DNA of 64,000 nt from Stygiolobus sp037389425. GTDB lineage: Archaea; Thermoproteota; Thermoprotei_A; Sulfolobales; Sulfolobaceae. The position numbers and the translations under genes were made by a program. Of this stretch, positions 39,732 to 48,658 are shown piece after piece; within the stretch, counting starts at the first letter, position 1; each line of letters opens with the position of its first letter. The notes below the pieces were generated by a model. The model did no database searches. It saw only the letters and a program-made list of their open reading frames with translations, and was not told the DNA's origin. The stretch spans positions 1-64,000 of the forward strand of contig NZ_JBBHKR010000062.1 in NCBI RefSeq assembly GCF_037389425.1, read 5' to 3'.

Positions 39732-40481
39732 ATGGGACAAGACTTACCTATTGATGATATAATAGGCCGTATTAGTAAGTTGGCTTCGGGGCTAGGGATA
39801 AGTAGAAATGAGCTGAAGGTTTACTTCCTACTCCTTATTAACGGTAAGATGACAGCTAGAGAGATCTCTGATAGGATCGGGATTTCGTATACAAAAATTT
39901 ACCCAGTATTGTCTAGACTAGAGGGAAGAGGATGGATTAAGAGAGTAGGTAAAAAGCCAGCTATGTTTGCGGCTAATTCTTTGGTTGACGTATGGTCTAC
40001 TGTAAAGAAGAACATTCTTGAATCAGTAGAGAAAATAGAGAAAGAAGTTATAACCCCGCTTTCATTACTGCTATCTACTCAACCGTCGTTGTACAACATA
40101 ATGTTAATACCTCCTGATAGTGTGCAGATGAGTTTTCAGCAAATTCTCAAAGAGCCATCGTCGATATACTATCTCGCAATATCTTTTGACGAACTTTTAA
40201 CAGAAGAGGTAATAAAGCTTCTAGAGGCTAACGCTTATAAGAGTGACGTCAAGCTAATACTCATAAAACCTAGAGAAATCCCTCCGATAATTAACTTCAA
40301 AATCACTGAATCAATGTTCGGTAGTGGCATTATAACAAATAGATCCATAATGTTAATAGTAAAATCCTCTGAAAATATCCTTTATGGCTTGTACTCAACT
40401 CATGTGTACTTCATAGAGATCGGTAAGGTGTACTTTAATTATTTGTGGGAAAGGTCAGGTAAACAAGGGAATAATGCTTAA
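39732..40481 (+). CDS. TrmB-family transcriptional regulator
   Basis: The N-terminal winged helix (LGISRNELKVYFLLLINGKMTAREISDRIGISYTKIYPVLSRLEGRGWIKRV) is of the TrmB/Sugar-specific HTH type, followed by a helical dimerisation stretch (ESVEKIEKEVITPLSLLL) and an effector-like alpha/beta domain (residues 125-245). TrmB proteins regulate sugar uptake in euryarchaea; the ligand here is unknown, and the gene neighbours are unrelated housekeeping genes. Confidence 0.8.
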   Translation: MGQDLPIDDIIGRISKLASGLGISRNELKVYFLLLINGKMTAREISDRIGISYTKIYPVLSRLEGRGWIKRVGKKPAMFAANSLVDVWSTVKKNILESVEKIEKEVITPLSLLLSTQPSLYNIMLIPPDSVQMSFQQILKEPSSIYYLAISFDELLTEEVIKLLEANAYKSDVKLILIKPREIPPIINFKITESMFGSGIITNRSIMLIVKSSENILYGLYSTHVYFIEIGKVYFNYLWERSGKQGNNA

Positions 40482-40516
40482 AAATTATCTCAGAAAAACC
40501 ATACTAATTGACCGTT

Positions 40517-40666
40517 ATGAGAATAATAACTGTAAAACTACCCGAACAATTCTTAGAAGCAATAGACGAATTAGTCAATACTGGAAGATATACTTCTAGA
40601 AGTGAAGTAATAAGAGCAGCTTTAAATGACTTTATAAGAAAAGAATTGTGGATAGAAAACGGATGA
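40517..40666 (+). CDS. small ribbon-helix-helix (CopG-type) regulator
   Basis: A 49-residue protein MRIITVKLPEQFLEAIDELV followed by NTGRYTSRSEVIRAALNDFIRKEL has the complete RHH pattern: N-terminal strand ITVKLP, helix, the conserved G-Y-SRSE turn, and helix two. RHH dimers bind DNA through the strand. It lies 35 bp after the TrmB-like gene on the same strand. It is about as short as a complete RHH can be. Confidence 0.88.
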   Translation: MRIITVKLPEQFLEAIDELVNTGRYTSRSEVIRAALNDFIRKELWIENG

Positions 40667-40754
40667 ACATATGATGAAAGCTGGTATTTTTGAAAGGATG
40701 AAATGCGACATCAGAGCTGATTTTTAAAACCTTACATTCTTTTCTTACTTTAAC

Positions 40755-41528
40755 ATGCCATTAAAAGAAGGTGATTCAGTAGTCATATGGGTTGACCCAA
40801 AAAGAGTGTTTCTAGTAAAGGTAGAGAAAGGAAAAAAATTCGGCTCAGATAAAGGTACCCTAGACTTGTCTACATTAATAGGAAAGGAATATGGTTCGAC
40901 CGTTTCTCTCTCGACTGGTGTGCAAGCTTATTTGCTTAGGCCTACACCTTTAGACGCTTATAATGGGTTGAGAAGACCTTCACAAGTACTATACCCTAAG
41001 GATATATCTTACATGATTTATGTGTCTGGGATTAAAGAAGGGGATACTGTTATTGAAGCTGGCACTGGATCCGGTTTCCTGACGATTTCCTTAGCATATA
41101 CGGTAGGAGAGAAAGGTAGAGTTATTACTTATGATATAAGAGAAGATATGCAGGAAACAGCTAGAAGGAACTTATCGTTTATGGGGCTATTAGATAGAGT
41201 AACTTTTAAGCTCAAGGACATAAGGCAAGGAATAGATGAAAGAGATGTAGACGCTGTATTTCTCGATATGCCAGACCCTTGGAATACGATACAATATGTC
41301 CACGAGATCCTTAAACCTTCTGGTTCAGTAGTAATCTTTGTCCCTACAGTTAATCAAATAGAGAAAACTGTGCTTAAAATCAGAGAATTTGACTTTGTAG
41401 ATGTGCATGCTGAGGAATTAATCGTTAGAGAATATCAAGTGAAGGAGAACGCGACAAGACCCAAAAATATAGGTGTAGTTCACACTGGTTTCATTATAAG
41501 GGCAAGGAAATCAATAAAAGGGGGCTAA
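40755..41528 (+). CDS. trmI: tRNA (adenine-N1) methyltransferase TrmI
   Basis: The 257-residue protein has an N-terminal beta domain and motif YPKDISYMIYVSGIKEGDTVIEAGTGSGFLTISLA for SAM binding, YDIREDMQETARRNL and LDMPDPWNTI (catalytic Asp loop), characteristic of TrmI, which makes m1A57/m1A58 in archaeal tRNA T loops. Length is normal. Downstream are A-ATPase subunit genes. Confidence 0.92.
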   Translation: MPLKEGDSVVIWVDPKRVFLVKVEKGKKFGSDKGTLDLSTLIGKEYGSTVSLSTGVQAYLLRPTPLDAYNGLRRPSQVLYPKDISYMIYVSGIKEGDTVIEAGTGSGFLTISLAYTVGEKGRVITYDIREDMQETARRNLSFMGLLDRVTFKLKDIRQGIDERDVDAVFLDMPDPWNTIQYVHEILKPSGSVVIFVPTVNQIEKTVLKIREFDFVDVHAEELIVREYQVKENATRPKNIGVVHTGFIIRARKSIKGG

Positions 41529-41544
41529 TAAAATATTAAACGAA

Positions 41545-41874
41545 ATGTCCTCAAAACTAGCCACTTACGCAAACCTCATAATAAAGTATGAAAACCAATT
41601 GAAAGACGTGGAAAAGAAGACTGTAGAGGACGGTAAGAAAATTGTTTTAATGGCGGAGTCTCTCTCCTCACAGTTTAGAGCTGTTGCGGAACAAGTTATA
41701 TCGCAGATTTTTAAAGAAATCGATCAAACTTATTCATCCCAAATTCAACAACTATCCAAGAAGTATACTGAAGAAAGGGAGAAAGAAATCGAAAAGATTA
41801 GAAAGCAAGCTGAGAAAAACGTTGATAGAGCAATGGAATTAGTAGTATCCAAATTATTGGAGGTATATAAGTAA
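41545..41874 (+). CDS. A-type ATP synthase peripheral stalk subunit
   Basis: A 109-residue coiled-coil protein with long charged heptads (KYENQLKDVEKKTVEDGKKI, EREKEIEKIRKQAEKNVDRAMELVVSKLLEVYK), as in subunit H/E family stalk proteins of archaeal ATPases. It ends directly before the subunit C start (TAA ATG), which supports the role. Whether it is H or a divergent E cannot be told by eye. Confidence 0.7.
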   Translation: MSSKLATYANLIIKYENQLKDVEKKTVEDGKKIVLMAESLSSQFRAVAEQVISQIFKEIDQTYSSQIQQLSKKYTEEREKEIEKIRKQAEKNVDRAMELVVSKLLEVYK

Positions 41875-42855
41875 ATGAGCTTCGCGTACGCTACCGCATT
41901 AGCAAGAGTATATAAGAGCCAGATACTAAGTACAGGTACCGTAAATGAGTTATTAGAGTCAAGTAGCTGGAAGGAAGTTGCCAACATATTGAGAGAAAAG
42001 GGTATAATATCTGAAGTCCCGCAAACTATTACGGATTTCCAGACATATATGAAAAATAGAGCGTTACAGATTTTATCTACTGTAAAGAATTATACTTTAT
42101 CCTCTAAAATCACTTCGTCTATCGTAGATTTGTATAAATACGTCGTAGAGTTAGATGACATAGAAGCCATAGTATCTGCTGCGTTGTCTAAGACTCCTTC
42201 CTTTCGTGTCTATCTTTTGAAAGACCTGGCTGATATAAAGCCTCAATCCCTTGAAGACGTGTTATCTTCTCTAACTGGAATTGAGAGGGAAGCTTTGGAA
42301 TTCGCCTTAGAAAAAGCCAGTAATAAGTCAGCTGCCGTAATTAACACTTATTTAGAATATTTCTTTATCAGTAGGTTATCGGCGATTGTAGATACATTTA
42401 AAGGAGACTGGATCTCAAAAGCCAGAGAGATAATATGTGGTTACAAGGATTACTATTCATCTCTTATCGCGTATAAAATGCATGAGCAAGTTCCAGATAC
42501 ATGTAAGATGAGCAAGGAAACTGTGAGGGACATAGCTAGCTCCTCTTCAAAGGAAGAAGTTCTAGACATATTATCGAGGTCACCGTATGGTAAGGATATA
42601 ACTGCAAATGATGTTTATTACTCGTTCGCTAAGTTTAAAAAGATAACTAGGGCTCAAGCAAGAAAAGCTTCTCTAAATGCCTTTATGGGTTCACCTTTCA
42701 CACCTGTTACCGTTATGGGGTTAGCAGAACTGATTAGGTTGGATACGGAAGATATTATTACGATTGTTAACGGTTTAGCTTTAATTAGAAACGGAGAGAA
42801 TAAGCAAAGGGTTGTTGAAGACATTAAGTCGCTACTTTCCTTTGAGCTCATCTAA
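41875..42855 (+). CDS. atpC: A-type ATP synthase subunit C
   Basis: The 326-residue helical protein has the V-type subunit C/d pattern: FAYATALARVYKSQILS, repeated three-helix bundles, and the C-terminal NAFMGSPFTPVTVMGLAELIRLDTEDIITIVNGL, which resembles the family's IKALEYPFSLEPIIAYLLLKEIEVRNI region. It plugs the central rotor stalk into the membrane ring. The main atp operon is not nearby, as I recall also for other Sulfolobales. Confidence 0.82.
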   Translation: MSFAYATALARVYKSQILSTGTVNELLESSSWKEVANILREKGIISEVPQTITDFQTYMKNRALQILSTVKNYTLSSKITSSIVDLYKYVVELDDIEAIVSAALSKTPSFRVYLLKDLADIKPQSLEDVLSSLTGIEREALEFALEKASNKSAAVINTYLEYFFISRLSAIVDTFKGDWISKAREIICGYKDYYSSLIAYKMHEQVPDTCKMSKETVRDIASSSSKEEVLDILSRSPYGKDITANDVYYSFAKFKKITRAQARKASLNAFMGSPFTPVTVMGLAELIRLDTEDIITIVNGLALIRNGENKQRVVEDIKSLLSFELI

Positions 42856-43194
42856 GATTTTTTTGTCTATTATATATCCTCCGTCAGCATCTCTAATAAT
42901 TGTATAATCAGGAATTTCTGGAGGGTCTGGCATACCTATAAACGGCTTCTCTTTACCCAGATATATCCATTTGAGCCTACCACCGAACTTTTCTAGTTTA
43001 TACCAATACTTCCCTATGTAGACGTATTTTTTACCGTTTTTGTAGACTAAGTGATAAGGCTTTAAATACACTCCGTACCCCTTTATTTTACTGTTGTACT
43101 CATAAACTCGCAATTTTAATTTAGAAAGAACCTCATCAAACACTTTTTCTGGTACCTTTACTAACATTAGTAGTCTATTCTTTTTTACTCTCAA
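42832..43194 (-). CDS. hypothetical protein, Sulfolobales type
   Basis: A 111- or 120-residue basic, tyrosine-rich protein (YHLVYKNGKKYVYIGKYWYKLEKFGG, then PDPPEIPDYTIIRDADGGYIID) with no membrane helix. TTG 43194 or ATG 43167 may be the start. Family not recognised; the aromatic/basic middle suggests nucleic-acid or carbohydrate binding, without proof. Convergent with atpC, overlapping its end by 24 bases. Confidence 0.6.
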   Translation of the reverse strand: MRVKKNRLLMLVKVPEKVFDEVLSKLKLRVYEYNSKIKGYGVYLKPYHLVYKNGKKYVYIGKYWYKLEKFGGRLKWIYLGKEKPFIGMPDPPEIPDYTIIRDADGGYIIDKKILDELKGK

Positions 43195-43225
43195 AAATCA
43201 TATCTACTTTTAGACGGGTATTAGT

Positions 43226-44194
43226 ATGAAGCTAAGACGCGTTAATAATACGTTAGAAGTGTCTGAAATAGGATTAGGCTTATGGAGTATCGTTACGGAC
43301 GAGTGGGGAAGTGATATAAATAAAGCGGAAGAACTTTTACGAAAGGCATATGATGTCGGCATAAATTTCTATGACACTGCTGACGTTTACGGAAAAGGGC
43401 TAGGTGAGAAAATAATAAGTAAAGTTTTAGGAACTAAGAGAGATAGAATAGTCATTTTAACAAAAATAGGACTTGATTTTTACCATAACACGAGACCCGT
43501 AGGGAATTACGACATTGAGTACTTGAAATTTGCGTTTGAACAAAGTTTAAAGAGGTTGAACACCGACTACGTGGATATACTCATGCTGCATAATCCCAAG
43601 GCTAATGTGATCAGGGATAAGAAGGTACTTAATTTCTTTCAGAGCTTAAAGAAAGAAGGAAAAGTAAGAGTTATAGGCGTTGCTCTGGGACCTACACTGG
43701 GATGGGGAGAGGAAGGAATAGATGCGATCAAAATGGGATATGAGTCTTTAGAGTACATATTTAATCTCATAGAGGTGATGCCAGGTATAGATTTCTTAAA
43801 ATATGACATAGGTCATTTTGTAAGAGTCCCTCACGCCTCAGACACGCTTAACGAGAATAAATGGCCGATAGAATACGATCAGAAACTTCACAGACATTTT
43901 AAAGATATCAACTGGATTAATAGGGCTATAGAGAGATCTAAAGAATTAATACCTTTTGCAAACAAGAAGGGTATGAAGCTCTCTCAATTAGCTTTGAAGT
44001 TCATTCTGTATAACAAGAGGGTATCGTCAGTAATCCCCAATATTACTAATGAAAGAGAGTTACTTGAGTTTGTCAAGGTCGAGGACTTACCAGATTTGAC
44101 CGAAGAAGACTACAATTATTTAATCTCGTTCTACGAGAGGAACTTCAAAGAACTTAACAAGGAAAGTATTGAAGAGACTAAAAGGTACAAGTAA
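43226..44194 (+). CDS. aldo/keto reductase
   Basis: The 322-residue TIM barrel shows LGLGLWSI-like ISEIGLGLWSIV, the catalytic Asp and Tyr in NFYDTADVYGKGLGEKII, Lys in ILTKIGLDFY and His in DYVDILMLHNP, with C-terminal cofactor motif VIPNITNERELLEF. NADP(H)-dependent oxidoreductase of unknown substrate. Confidence 0.9.
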   Translation: MKLRRVNNTLEVSEIGLGLWSIVTDEWGSDINKAEELLRKAYDVGINFYDTADVYGKGLGEKIISKVLGTKRDRIVILTKIGLDFYHNTRPVGNYDIEYLKFAFEQSLKRLNTDYVDILMLHNPKANVIRDKKVLNFFQSLKKEGKVRVIGVALGPTLGWGEEGIDAIKMGYESLEYIFNLIEVMPGIDFLKYDIGHFVRVPHASDTLNENKWPIEYDQKLHRHFKDINWINRAIERSKELIPFANKKGMKLSQLALKFILYNKRVSSVIPNITNERELLEFVKVEDLPDLTEEDYNYLISFYERNFKELNKESIEETKRYK

Positions 44195-44202
44195 TCCTTT
44201 GT

Positions 44203-44799
44203 TCAAGTTTTTCTTTCACTCAGGTAGTAATTTAGAAAGGACATGAAGGCTTTAGCCCTATGGGAGTATTTGTTCTTCTCCTCCGTACTCATTTCGGCAA
44301 AAGTTCTTTCCTCGTTTTCTGGAATGAATATAGGATCGAAGCCGAAACCCTTTTCACCTTTAATCCTCTCACTTATCCTTCCGGTAACCACACCCGTAAA
44401 CAGATTTATCTCTTTATCGCTAACGTAACACATGACAGTCTTAAAGTAAGCAGAACGATCCTCTACGCCGTTTAAAAGTTTCAATATACCCTCTAGCCCT
44501 AATTTCCTCCTCACGTAATTCGTATAAGGTCCAGGGAAGCCGTTTAAAGCGTTTATGAACAGACCACTATCCTCTACTATCAACGGTTTTTTTATCACTT
44601 GGTATATGGTAATTGCAGAGTATCTCACTATTTCCTCAAGATTATCCGCTTGTATCTCGAACTTCGGTATGTTTAACCACTCTATTTTGATCCCATGACT
44701 TTTTGCGACCTCAGATATCTCCCTGAACTTATTTTCGTTAGAAGTAACTAAAAGTATCTTGTCATTACTATTTATTCCCCCTTCTTCTCTCTTCGACAT
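44203..44799 (-). CDS. rdgB: XTP/dITP pyrophosphatase (HAM1/RdgB)
   Basis: The protein of 198 residues has LLVTSNENKFREISEVAK at the start, VEDSGLFINALNGFPGPYTNYV and GEKGFGFDPIFIPEN with TFAEMSTEEKNKYSHRAKA, the full HAM1 signature. It removes deaminated purine nucleotides from the pool. It overlaps the bud32 end by 32 bases and so ends the KEOPS operon. Confidence 0.93.
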   Translation of the reverse strand: MSKREEGGINSNDKILLVTSNENKFREISEVAKSHGIKIEWLNIPKFEIQADNLEEIVRYSAITIYQVIKKPLIVEDSGLFINALNGFPGPYTNYVRRKLGLEGILKLLNGVEDRSAYFKTVMCYVSDKEINLFTGVVTGRISERIKGEKGFGFDPIFIPENEERTFAEMSTEEKNKYSHRAKAFMSFLNYYLSERKT

Positions 44800-45424
44800 A
44801 TCTTCCCCTCATTCTGATTTCCTTAACCTTCTCTAAAATTTTATTAGCGTCAACGAATTTCTTGTAACCTTCCAAGAACCCTTCAAACAACACCTTTTGA
44901 TATTTATTATGTGTACTTTCAAGTGACCGTAAAAACACGTGAACATCTACAGCAAGGTCTTCTTCCCCCTCTGTCTTTTTAGCAAGTCCAAAATCTATAA
45001 TGAACATCTCGTTCTCGTTAGTTAGGATCATGTTATTAGTAGTGGGATCACCATGAGCAATACCTAATTTATGGAGCCTTCCTAATATTTCTCCCATTTG
45101 TTTACCCACAAGTTTAAGGTTTTCCTCACTACCACTATAAGACAGTAGATAGTCCTTTACAGTAACACCCTCAATGTACTCCATAACAATTAAAAACTCG
45201 ATAGGGTCTACTAGAAGGAGTGCAGGGACGTTCACACCATTTATAAGTGAGGTATAAATAAGCCTTGCTTCTAACTTAGTCCTATTACTGTTTATCTCAT
45301 AGTCCAACTCGGGATTCCTGTAACTCTTTCTAATTCTCTTTTTAAAAATAGAATGTATCCCGGCGAAATATCCCTCGTAAATAACAGCTTCTGCCCCTCT
45401 TTTTATTTCCTTTAACCTCTCCAT
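44768..45424 (-). CDS. bud32: KEOPS kinase Bud32
   Basis: A small kinase of 218 residues: GAEAVIYEGYFAG (glycine-rich loop), FKKRIRKSYRNPELD (Lys), MEYIEGVTVKDYL, GIAHGDPTTNNMIL (catalytic Asp) and FIIDFGLAKK (DFG). Bud32/PRPK is the ATPase partner of Kae1 in the KEOPS complex that makes t6A in ANN-decoding tRNAs. It overlaps kae1 by 13 bases. Confidence 0.94.
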   Translation of the reverse strand: MERLKEIKRGAEAVIYEGYFAGIHSIFKKRIRKSYRNPELDYEINSNRTKLEARLIYTSLINGVNVPALLLVDPIEFLIVMEYIEGVTVKDYLLSYSGSEENLKLVGKQMGEILGRLHKLGIAHGDPTTNNMILTNENEMFIIDFGLAKKTEGEEDLAVDVHVFLRSLESTHNKYQKVLFEGFLEGYKKFVDANKILEKVKEIRMRGRYVEERRRGNK

Positions 45425-46413
45425 GGTATATCAACTTTGTCAATTCTCCACCTAGGCCTTACAATACTCTCCTCTACTGATACGGTTACATTATTCTTAG
45501 CCGCGAGTAATCCAGTATAAGCTATCATTGCTCCATTATCCCCTGAGTACTCGGGGGGTACTATTTTCACAGTAATCCCCCACTCTTCTTCAAGCCTCCT
45601 TAATTTCTCTCTTAAGCTAACGCTCGCCGCTACCCCTCCGACTATTAATACCTCTTTCTTTCCGGTTAACGCTATGGCTCTCTCCGTAGCTTCTAAGAGC
45701 ATGTCAAAAGCGTTCTCTCTCAAACTGAAACAAACGTCTTCTAACTTATTCTCCTTCACAGCCTTTAGTGCTGCGGTTAACAACCCAGAATAAGACATGT
45801 CCTGCCCCTTTACAACATAAGGTAACTTAATATACCTTTCGCTCTTCTCCGCGCAAATATCTATCTGATGAACTCCGTTAACTACGTAAGGAGGTGCCAG
45901 ACCCACTTCCCTAACAAAAGCGTCCATCATATTTCCCAAGGCTATATCAAGGGTTTCCCCGAATACTCTATATCTACCGTCTACAAACACAGTGATTATA
46001 GTATTACCTCCCGAAAGGTATAATATAAGGGGGTCTTTAGCTTTTGTAGTGAACCTACCTATTTCTATGTGTGCAATCCCGTGGTTTACTGGTACTAACT
46101 TTTTACCGAAAGCTAGGGCTAGAGCTCTCGCTACTGTAGCCCCTACCCTTAGTGCTGGTCCTATACCTGGTCCTAGAGCTACAGCAATATAATCAACGTC
46201 CTTTATACTCACTCCTGCTTTATCTAATGCCAATTTAACTATTTCAGGGGCTACTTCAGAGTGATGTTTACCGAGGTCAGAGGGCTTCATTCCACCTTCT
46301 TTCGGTACAAAAGTATCCCTTACGTTAGATAAAATCCTAATTCCGGACTGGTCTTCCTGAACTATTCCAACTCCAAAAGTGTGAGCTGTACTCTCAATCC
46401 CTAAAACGATCAT
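45412..46413 (-). CDS. kae1: KEOPS tRNA threonylcarbamoyltransferase Kae1
   Basis: The 333-residue protein has VLGIESTAHTFGVGIV, PSDLGKHHSEVAPEIVKLAL, and the metal ligands VPVNHGIAHIEIG, plus LSGGNTIITVFV, SYSGLLTA and EYSGDNGAMIAYTG, all of the Kae1/TsaD ASKHA fold. It transfers threonylcarbamoyl to A37. ATGA overlap with rps27ae, overlap with bud32: the classical archaeal cluster. Confidence 0.96.
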   Translation of the reverse strand: MIVLGIESTAHTFGVGIVQEDQSGIRILSNVRDTFVPKEGGMKPSDLGKHHSEVAPEIVKLALDKAGVSIKDVDYIAVALGPGIGPALRVGATVARALALAFGKKLVPVNHGIAHIEIGRFTTKAKDPLILYLSGGNTIITVFVDGRYRVFGETLDIALGNMMDAFVREVGLAPPYVVNGVHQIDICAEKSERYIKLPYVVKGQDMSYSGLLTAALKAVKENKLEDVCFSLRENAFDMLLEATERAIALTGKKEVLIVGGVAASVSLREKLRRLEEEWGITVKIVPPEYSGDNGAMIAYTGLLAAKNNVTVSVEESIVRPRWRIDKVDIPWRG

Positions 46414-46604
46414 CTCCCTTTACCTATAAACTCAGTGTAACCACACTTTCCACAAGCCCACCTCTCTACGGGCTTCATATGATGTGCCATAATGCTTCCG
46501 CATCTAGGACATTTTTTATTCTTTAACTTAATTTTATCTCTTTCAATCACATAATAAGTTCTTACTATCGCCTTAGTCCCTTCATTACCCTTGCTTTGCG
46601 GCAT
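46410..46604 (-). CDS. rps27ae: 30S ribosomal protein S27ae
   Basis: A zinc ribbon CPRCGSIMAHHMKPVERWACGKCGYTEFIGKGR matches S27ae without the ubiquitin domain found in eukaryotes. ATG 46604 (MPQSKGNEGTKAIV) has an AGGTGG site five bases upstream and is favoured over GTG 46613. It overlaps rps24e and kae1. Confidence 0.92.
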   Translation of the reverse strand: MPQSKGNEGTKAIVRTYYVIERDKIKLKNKKCPRCGSIMAHHMKPVERWACGKCGYTEFIGKGR

Positions 46605-46941
46605 TCTTACCACCTTTCTTTACTTTTTGCCCAGTATCCCTTCCTATTAAGTGTTTTGGCTCAACTTTCTCCAAATCTTCCTTGTTTTTGTATATGTTAA
46701 CTCTGACTAAACTGATACCTCCCCCGTAAATTGTCTCCACGCTCTTCACCACTATTAGGTCTTCTTTTGCACCATAGACAGCAGAGAGTGCTGATATTAT
46801 TTCTTTTCTGGAAGGAGTTCCAGTACCTATGTGGAATATTTTTAAGGTCAACTCCCTTCTGTTAAAAACGTTATTTTGAACGTCTTTTTCCACTACCCCT
46901 TCAGCCTTCTCCGATACCTTAATCTTTAACTGCTGTGCCAT
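46585..46941 (-). CDS. rps24e: 30S ribosomal protein S24e
   Basis: The 118-residue protein shows the eS24 core NNVFNRRELTLKIFHIGTGTPSRKEIISALSAVYGAKEDLIVVKSVETIYGGG, with the usual lysine-rich C-terminus (LIGRDTGQKVKKGGKNAAKQG). First gene of the S24e-S27ae-Kae1-Bud32-RdgB operon. Confidence 0.94.
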   Translation of the reverse strand: MAQQLKIKVSEKAEGVVEKDVQNNVFNRRELTLKIFHIGTGTPSRKEIISALSAVYGAKEDLIVVKSVETIYGGGISLVRVNIYKNKEDLEKVEPKHLIGRDTGQKVKKGGKNAAKQG

Positions 46942-46967
46942 TGGAGTAAAAATATAACAACAAGGCT

Positions 46968-47768
46968 TTAAGAGTTACGCAAGTCTCTTATTATATCTTC
47001 AGCGACCTTCTTTCCAGAGAGAACCATTGCCCCGAATATCGGACCCATTCTGGGTAGACCTTTAACTTCAGTCACTGCCATTCCGGTAGCATATAGTCCA
47101 GGGGCTACCATACCCGTGTTTTCTACAGTTAGCTTTTCAGCTACCTCACTGTAGGCTGACTTCTCACCAGGTATAGTAATCCCTAACTCAGGAATCTTTC
47201 GTGAGGCCACAGAGATCACCTCTGCATCGTGTCCAGTCGCATCAACTACAGCTTTTGCTGATATGAAAATCGGGTCTACGTGAAGGCCCGCCATTTGCGT
47301 GGCGGTCCATTCTACTGCAACTCCTGCAACCCTCAGTGGGTTCTCCCTGAATATCACGTCATCTACGGTAATCCCATGAATTATCTTTGCCCCGGCTGAA
47401 ATTGTCGATGCTGCTAATTTAGCCATAAACTCAGCAGTGTCTACTATGTATACCCCCTCTTCCACCTTGATCAGCTTGATACCCATTTCTCTTAGTATCT
47501 CATCTGCAGGACTCTCTATGACTATTTTATGGAATAACATCGCTCCTCCGCCTATACCCCCACCAAAACTCAGTCTTCTCTCGAATACTACCGTCTTAAG
47601 ACCAGCCTTAGCCAAATAATAAGCTGCAGCCATTCCGGACGGTCCGGCTCCAACTATTACCACATCATTTTGTATAAGGTCTAACCAATCTTTCATAGTG
47701 TACTCGATTATGTATCTGCTTATCTTACTTTCCTCGACCGATTTGATCTGGATTGAGTCAAATTGCAC
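46968..47768 (-). CDS. thi4: thiazole synthase Thi4, sulfide-dependent type
   Basis: A flavoprotein fold with DVVIVGAGPSGMAAAYYLAKAG binding the dinucleotide and VVFERRLSFGGGIGGGAMLF. In yeast the residue that donates sulfur is a Cys in the loop after this motif; here the loop reads FHKIVIESPAD with His, as in archaeal enzymes that use free sulfide catalytically. It makes the thiazole part of thiamine from NAD and glycine. The GTG start at 47768 is uncertain. Confidence 0.9.
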   Translation of the reverse strand: MQFDSIQIKSVEESKISRYIIEYTMKDWLDLIQNDVVIVGAGPSGMAAAYYLAKAGLKTVVFERRLSFGGGIGGGAMLFHKIVIESPADEILREMGIKLIKVEEGVYIVDTAEFMAKLAASTISAGAKIIHGITVDDVIFRENPLRVAGVAVEWTATQMAGLHVDPIFISAKAVVDATGHDAEVISVASRKIPELGITIPGEKSAYSEVAEKLTVENTGMVAPGLYATGMAVTEVKGLPRMGPIFGAMVLSGKKVAEDIIRDLRNS

Positions 47769-47861
47769 TATTTCCCACTCTCACTTAATCTACTTATTAA
47801 TCTACTTAAATACTATTATTATAACAAACTTATTTAATATAGTCTCTCAGGAGATAAAATT

Positions 47862-48068
47862 ATGCCAATGCAATTAGACGTTCATACTAACGCATTAAGG
47901 TGCAGTTGGTGCGGTAAGTTTATTCATGAAGAACCAATAACCGTAAAGACTTGCTGTAATAATAAACCTTGGGTGTTTTGTAGCAAACAATGTTATAACA
48001 TGTGGGTGAGGGAATGGCTAAAGAGGCAAGAACAGAGGACTGGAGAAAGAAGAAAAACCTTATTATAA
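47862..48068 (+). CDS. small zinc-finger protein (TRASH-like)
   Basis: A 68-residue protein with cysteines at CSWCGK, TCC and VFCSKQCYNMW, forming a CxxC...CxxxC treble-clef-like site of the TRASH/MYM kind, then a basic helix. Such domains bind metal or protein partners. It overlaps the ubiX gene, so the two are translated from one message. A TTATTTAATA TATA box lies about 30 bases upstream of ATG. Confidence 0.7.
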   Translation: MPMQLDVHTNALRCSWCGKFIHEEPITVKTCCNNKPWVFCSKQCYNMWVREWLKRQEQRTGERRKTLL

Positions 48069-48658
48069 CAGGTATTTCAGGAGCTAGTGGTACAATATAC
48101 GCTATCCGCTTTCTGAAAGTCATTAAAGAGATGGGGTTTGACTCAGAGGTAATCGTCACGAAAGGTGCTGTAAAGGTCGCTGAGAAGGAGTGCGGTATTG
48201 ATCTTATATCAGAGATCGAGAAATTTTCATTCTCAGTTTATTTAGAAGAGCAGATTGAGGCTCCGCCATCCAGTTCAAGTCATACGGTAAAGGCTATTGG
48301 GATGGCAATAATCCCGTGCAGTATAAGGACTTTAGCCGAGATCGCTTCCGGTATTGCCTCAAACCTTTTAGTTAGGACTGCCTTAAACTTCCTCAGAACC
48401 AGAGGTAGGTTAGTTCTATTGGTGAGGGAAACACCACTAGGGGTAATTGAGCTTGAAAATGCTCTCAAAGTAGCTCAAGCCGGTGGTATTATTTTACCGG
48501 CTTCACCGGGTTTTTATCACCATCCTAAAAATATTCAAGATGTAATTGACTTTGTAGTAGGGAAAGTCCTCGATATGTTAGGGATAGAGAATGAGTTATA
48601 TACTCATTGGGATGAAAAGTCTACAACAAGTCAAGGTCTCTGCGACCATACTTCTTAG
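48014..48658 (+). CDS. ubiX: UbiX-like flavin prenyltransferase
   Basis: The protein has IITGISGASGTIYAIRFLKVI (flavin phosphate loop), PPSSSSHTVKAIGMAIIPCSIRTLAEIASGIA, LLVRETPLGVIELENALKVAQAGGIILPASPGFYHHP, all UbiX signatures. It prenylates FMN to give the cofactor of UbiD decarboxylases. ATG 48014 is chosen; GTG 48002 is in frame. It overlaps the zinc-finger gene by 55 bases. Confidence 0.93.
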   Translation: MAKEARTEDWRKKKNLIITGISGASGTIYAIRFLKVIKEMGFDSEVIVTKGAVKVAEKECGIDLISEIEKFSFSVYLEEQIEAPPSSSSHTVKAIGMAIIPCSIRTLAEIASGIASNLLVRTALNFLRTRGRLVLLVRETPLGVIELENALKVAQAGGIILPASPGFYHHPKNIQDVIDFVVGKVLDMLGIENELYTHWDEKSTTSQGLCDHTS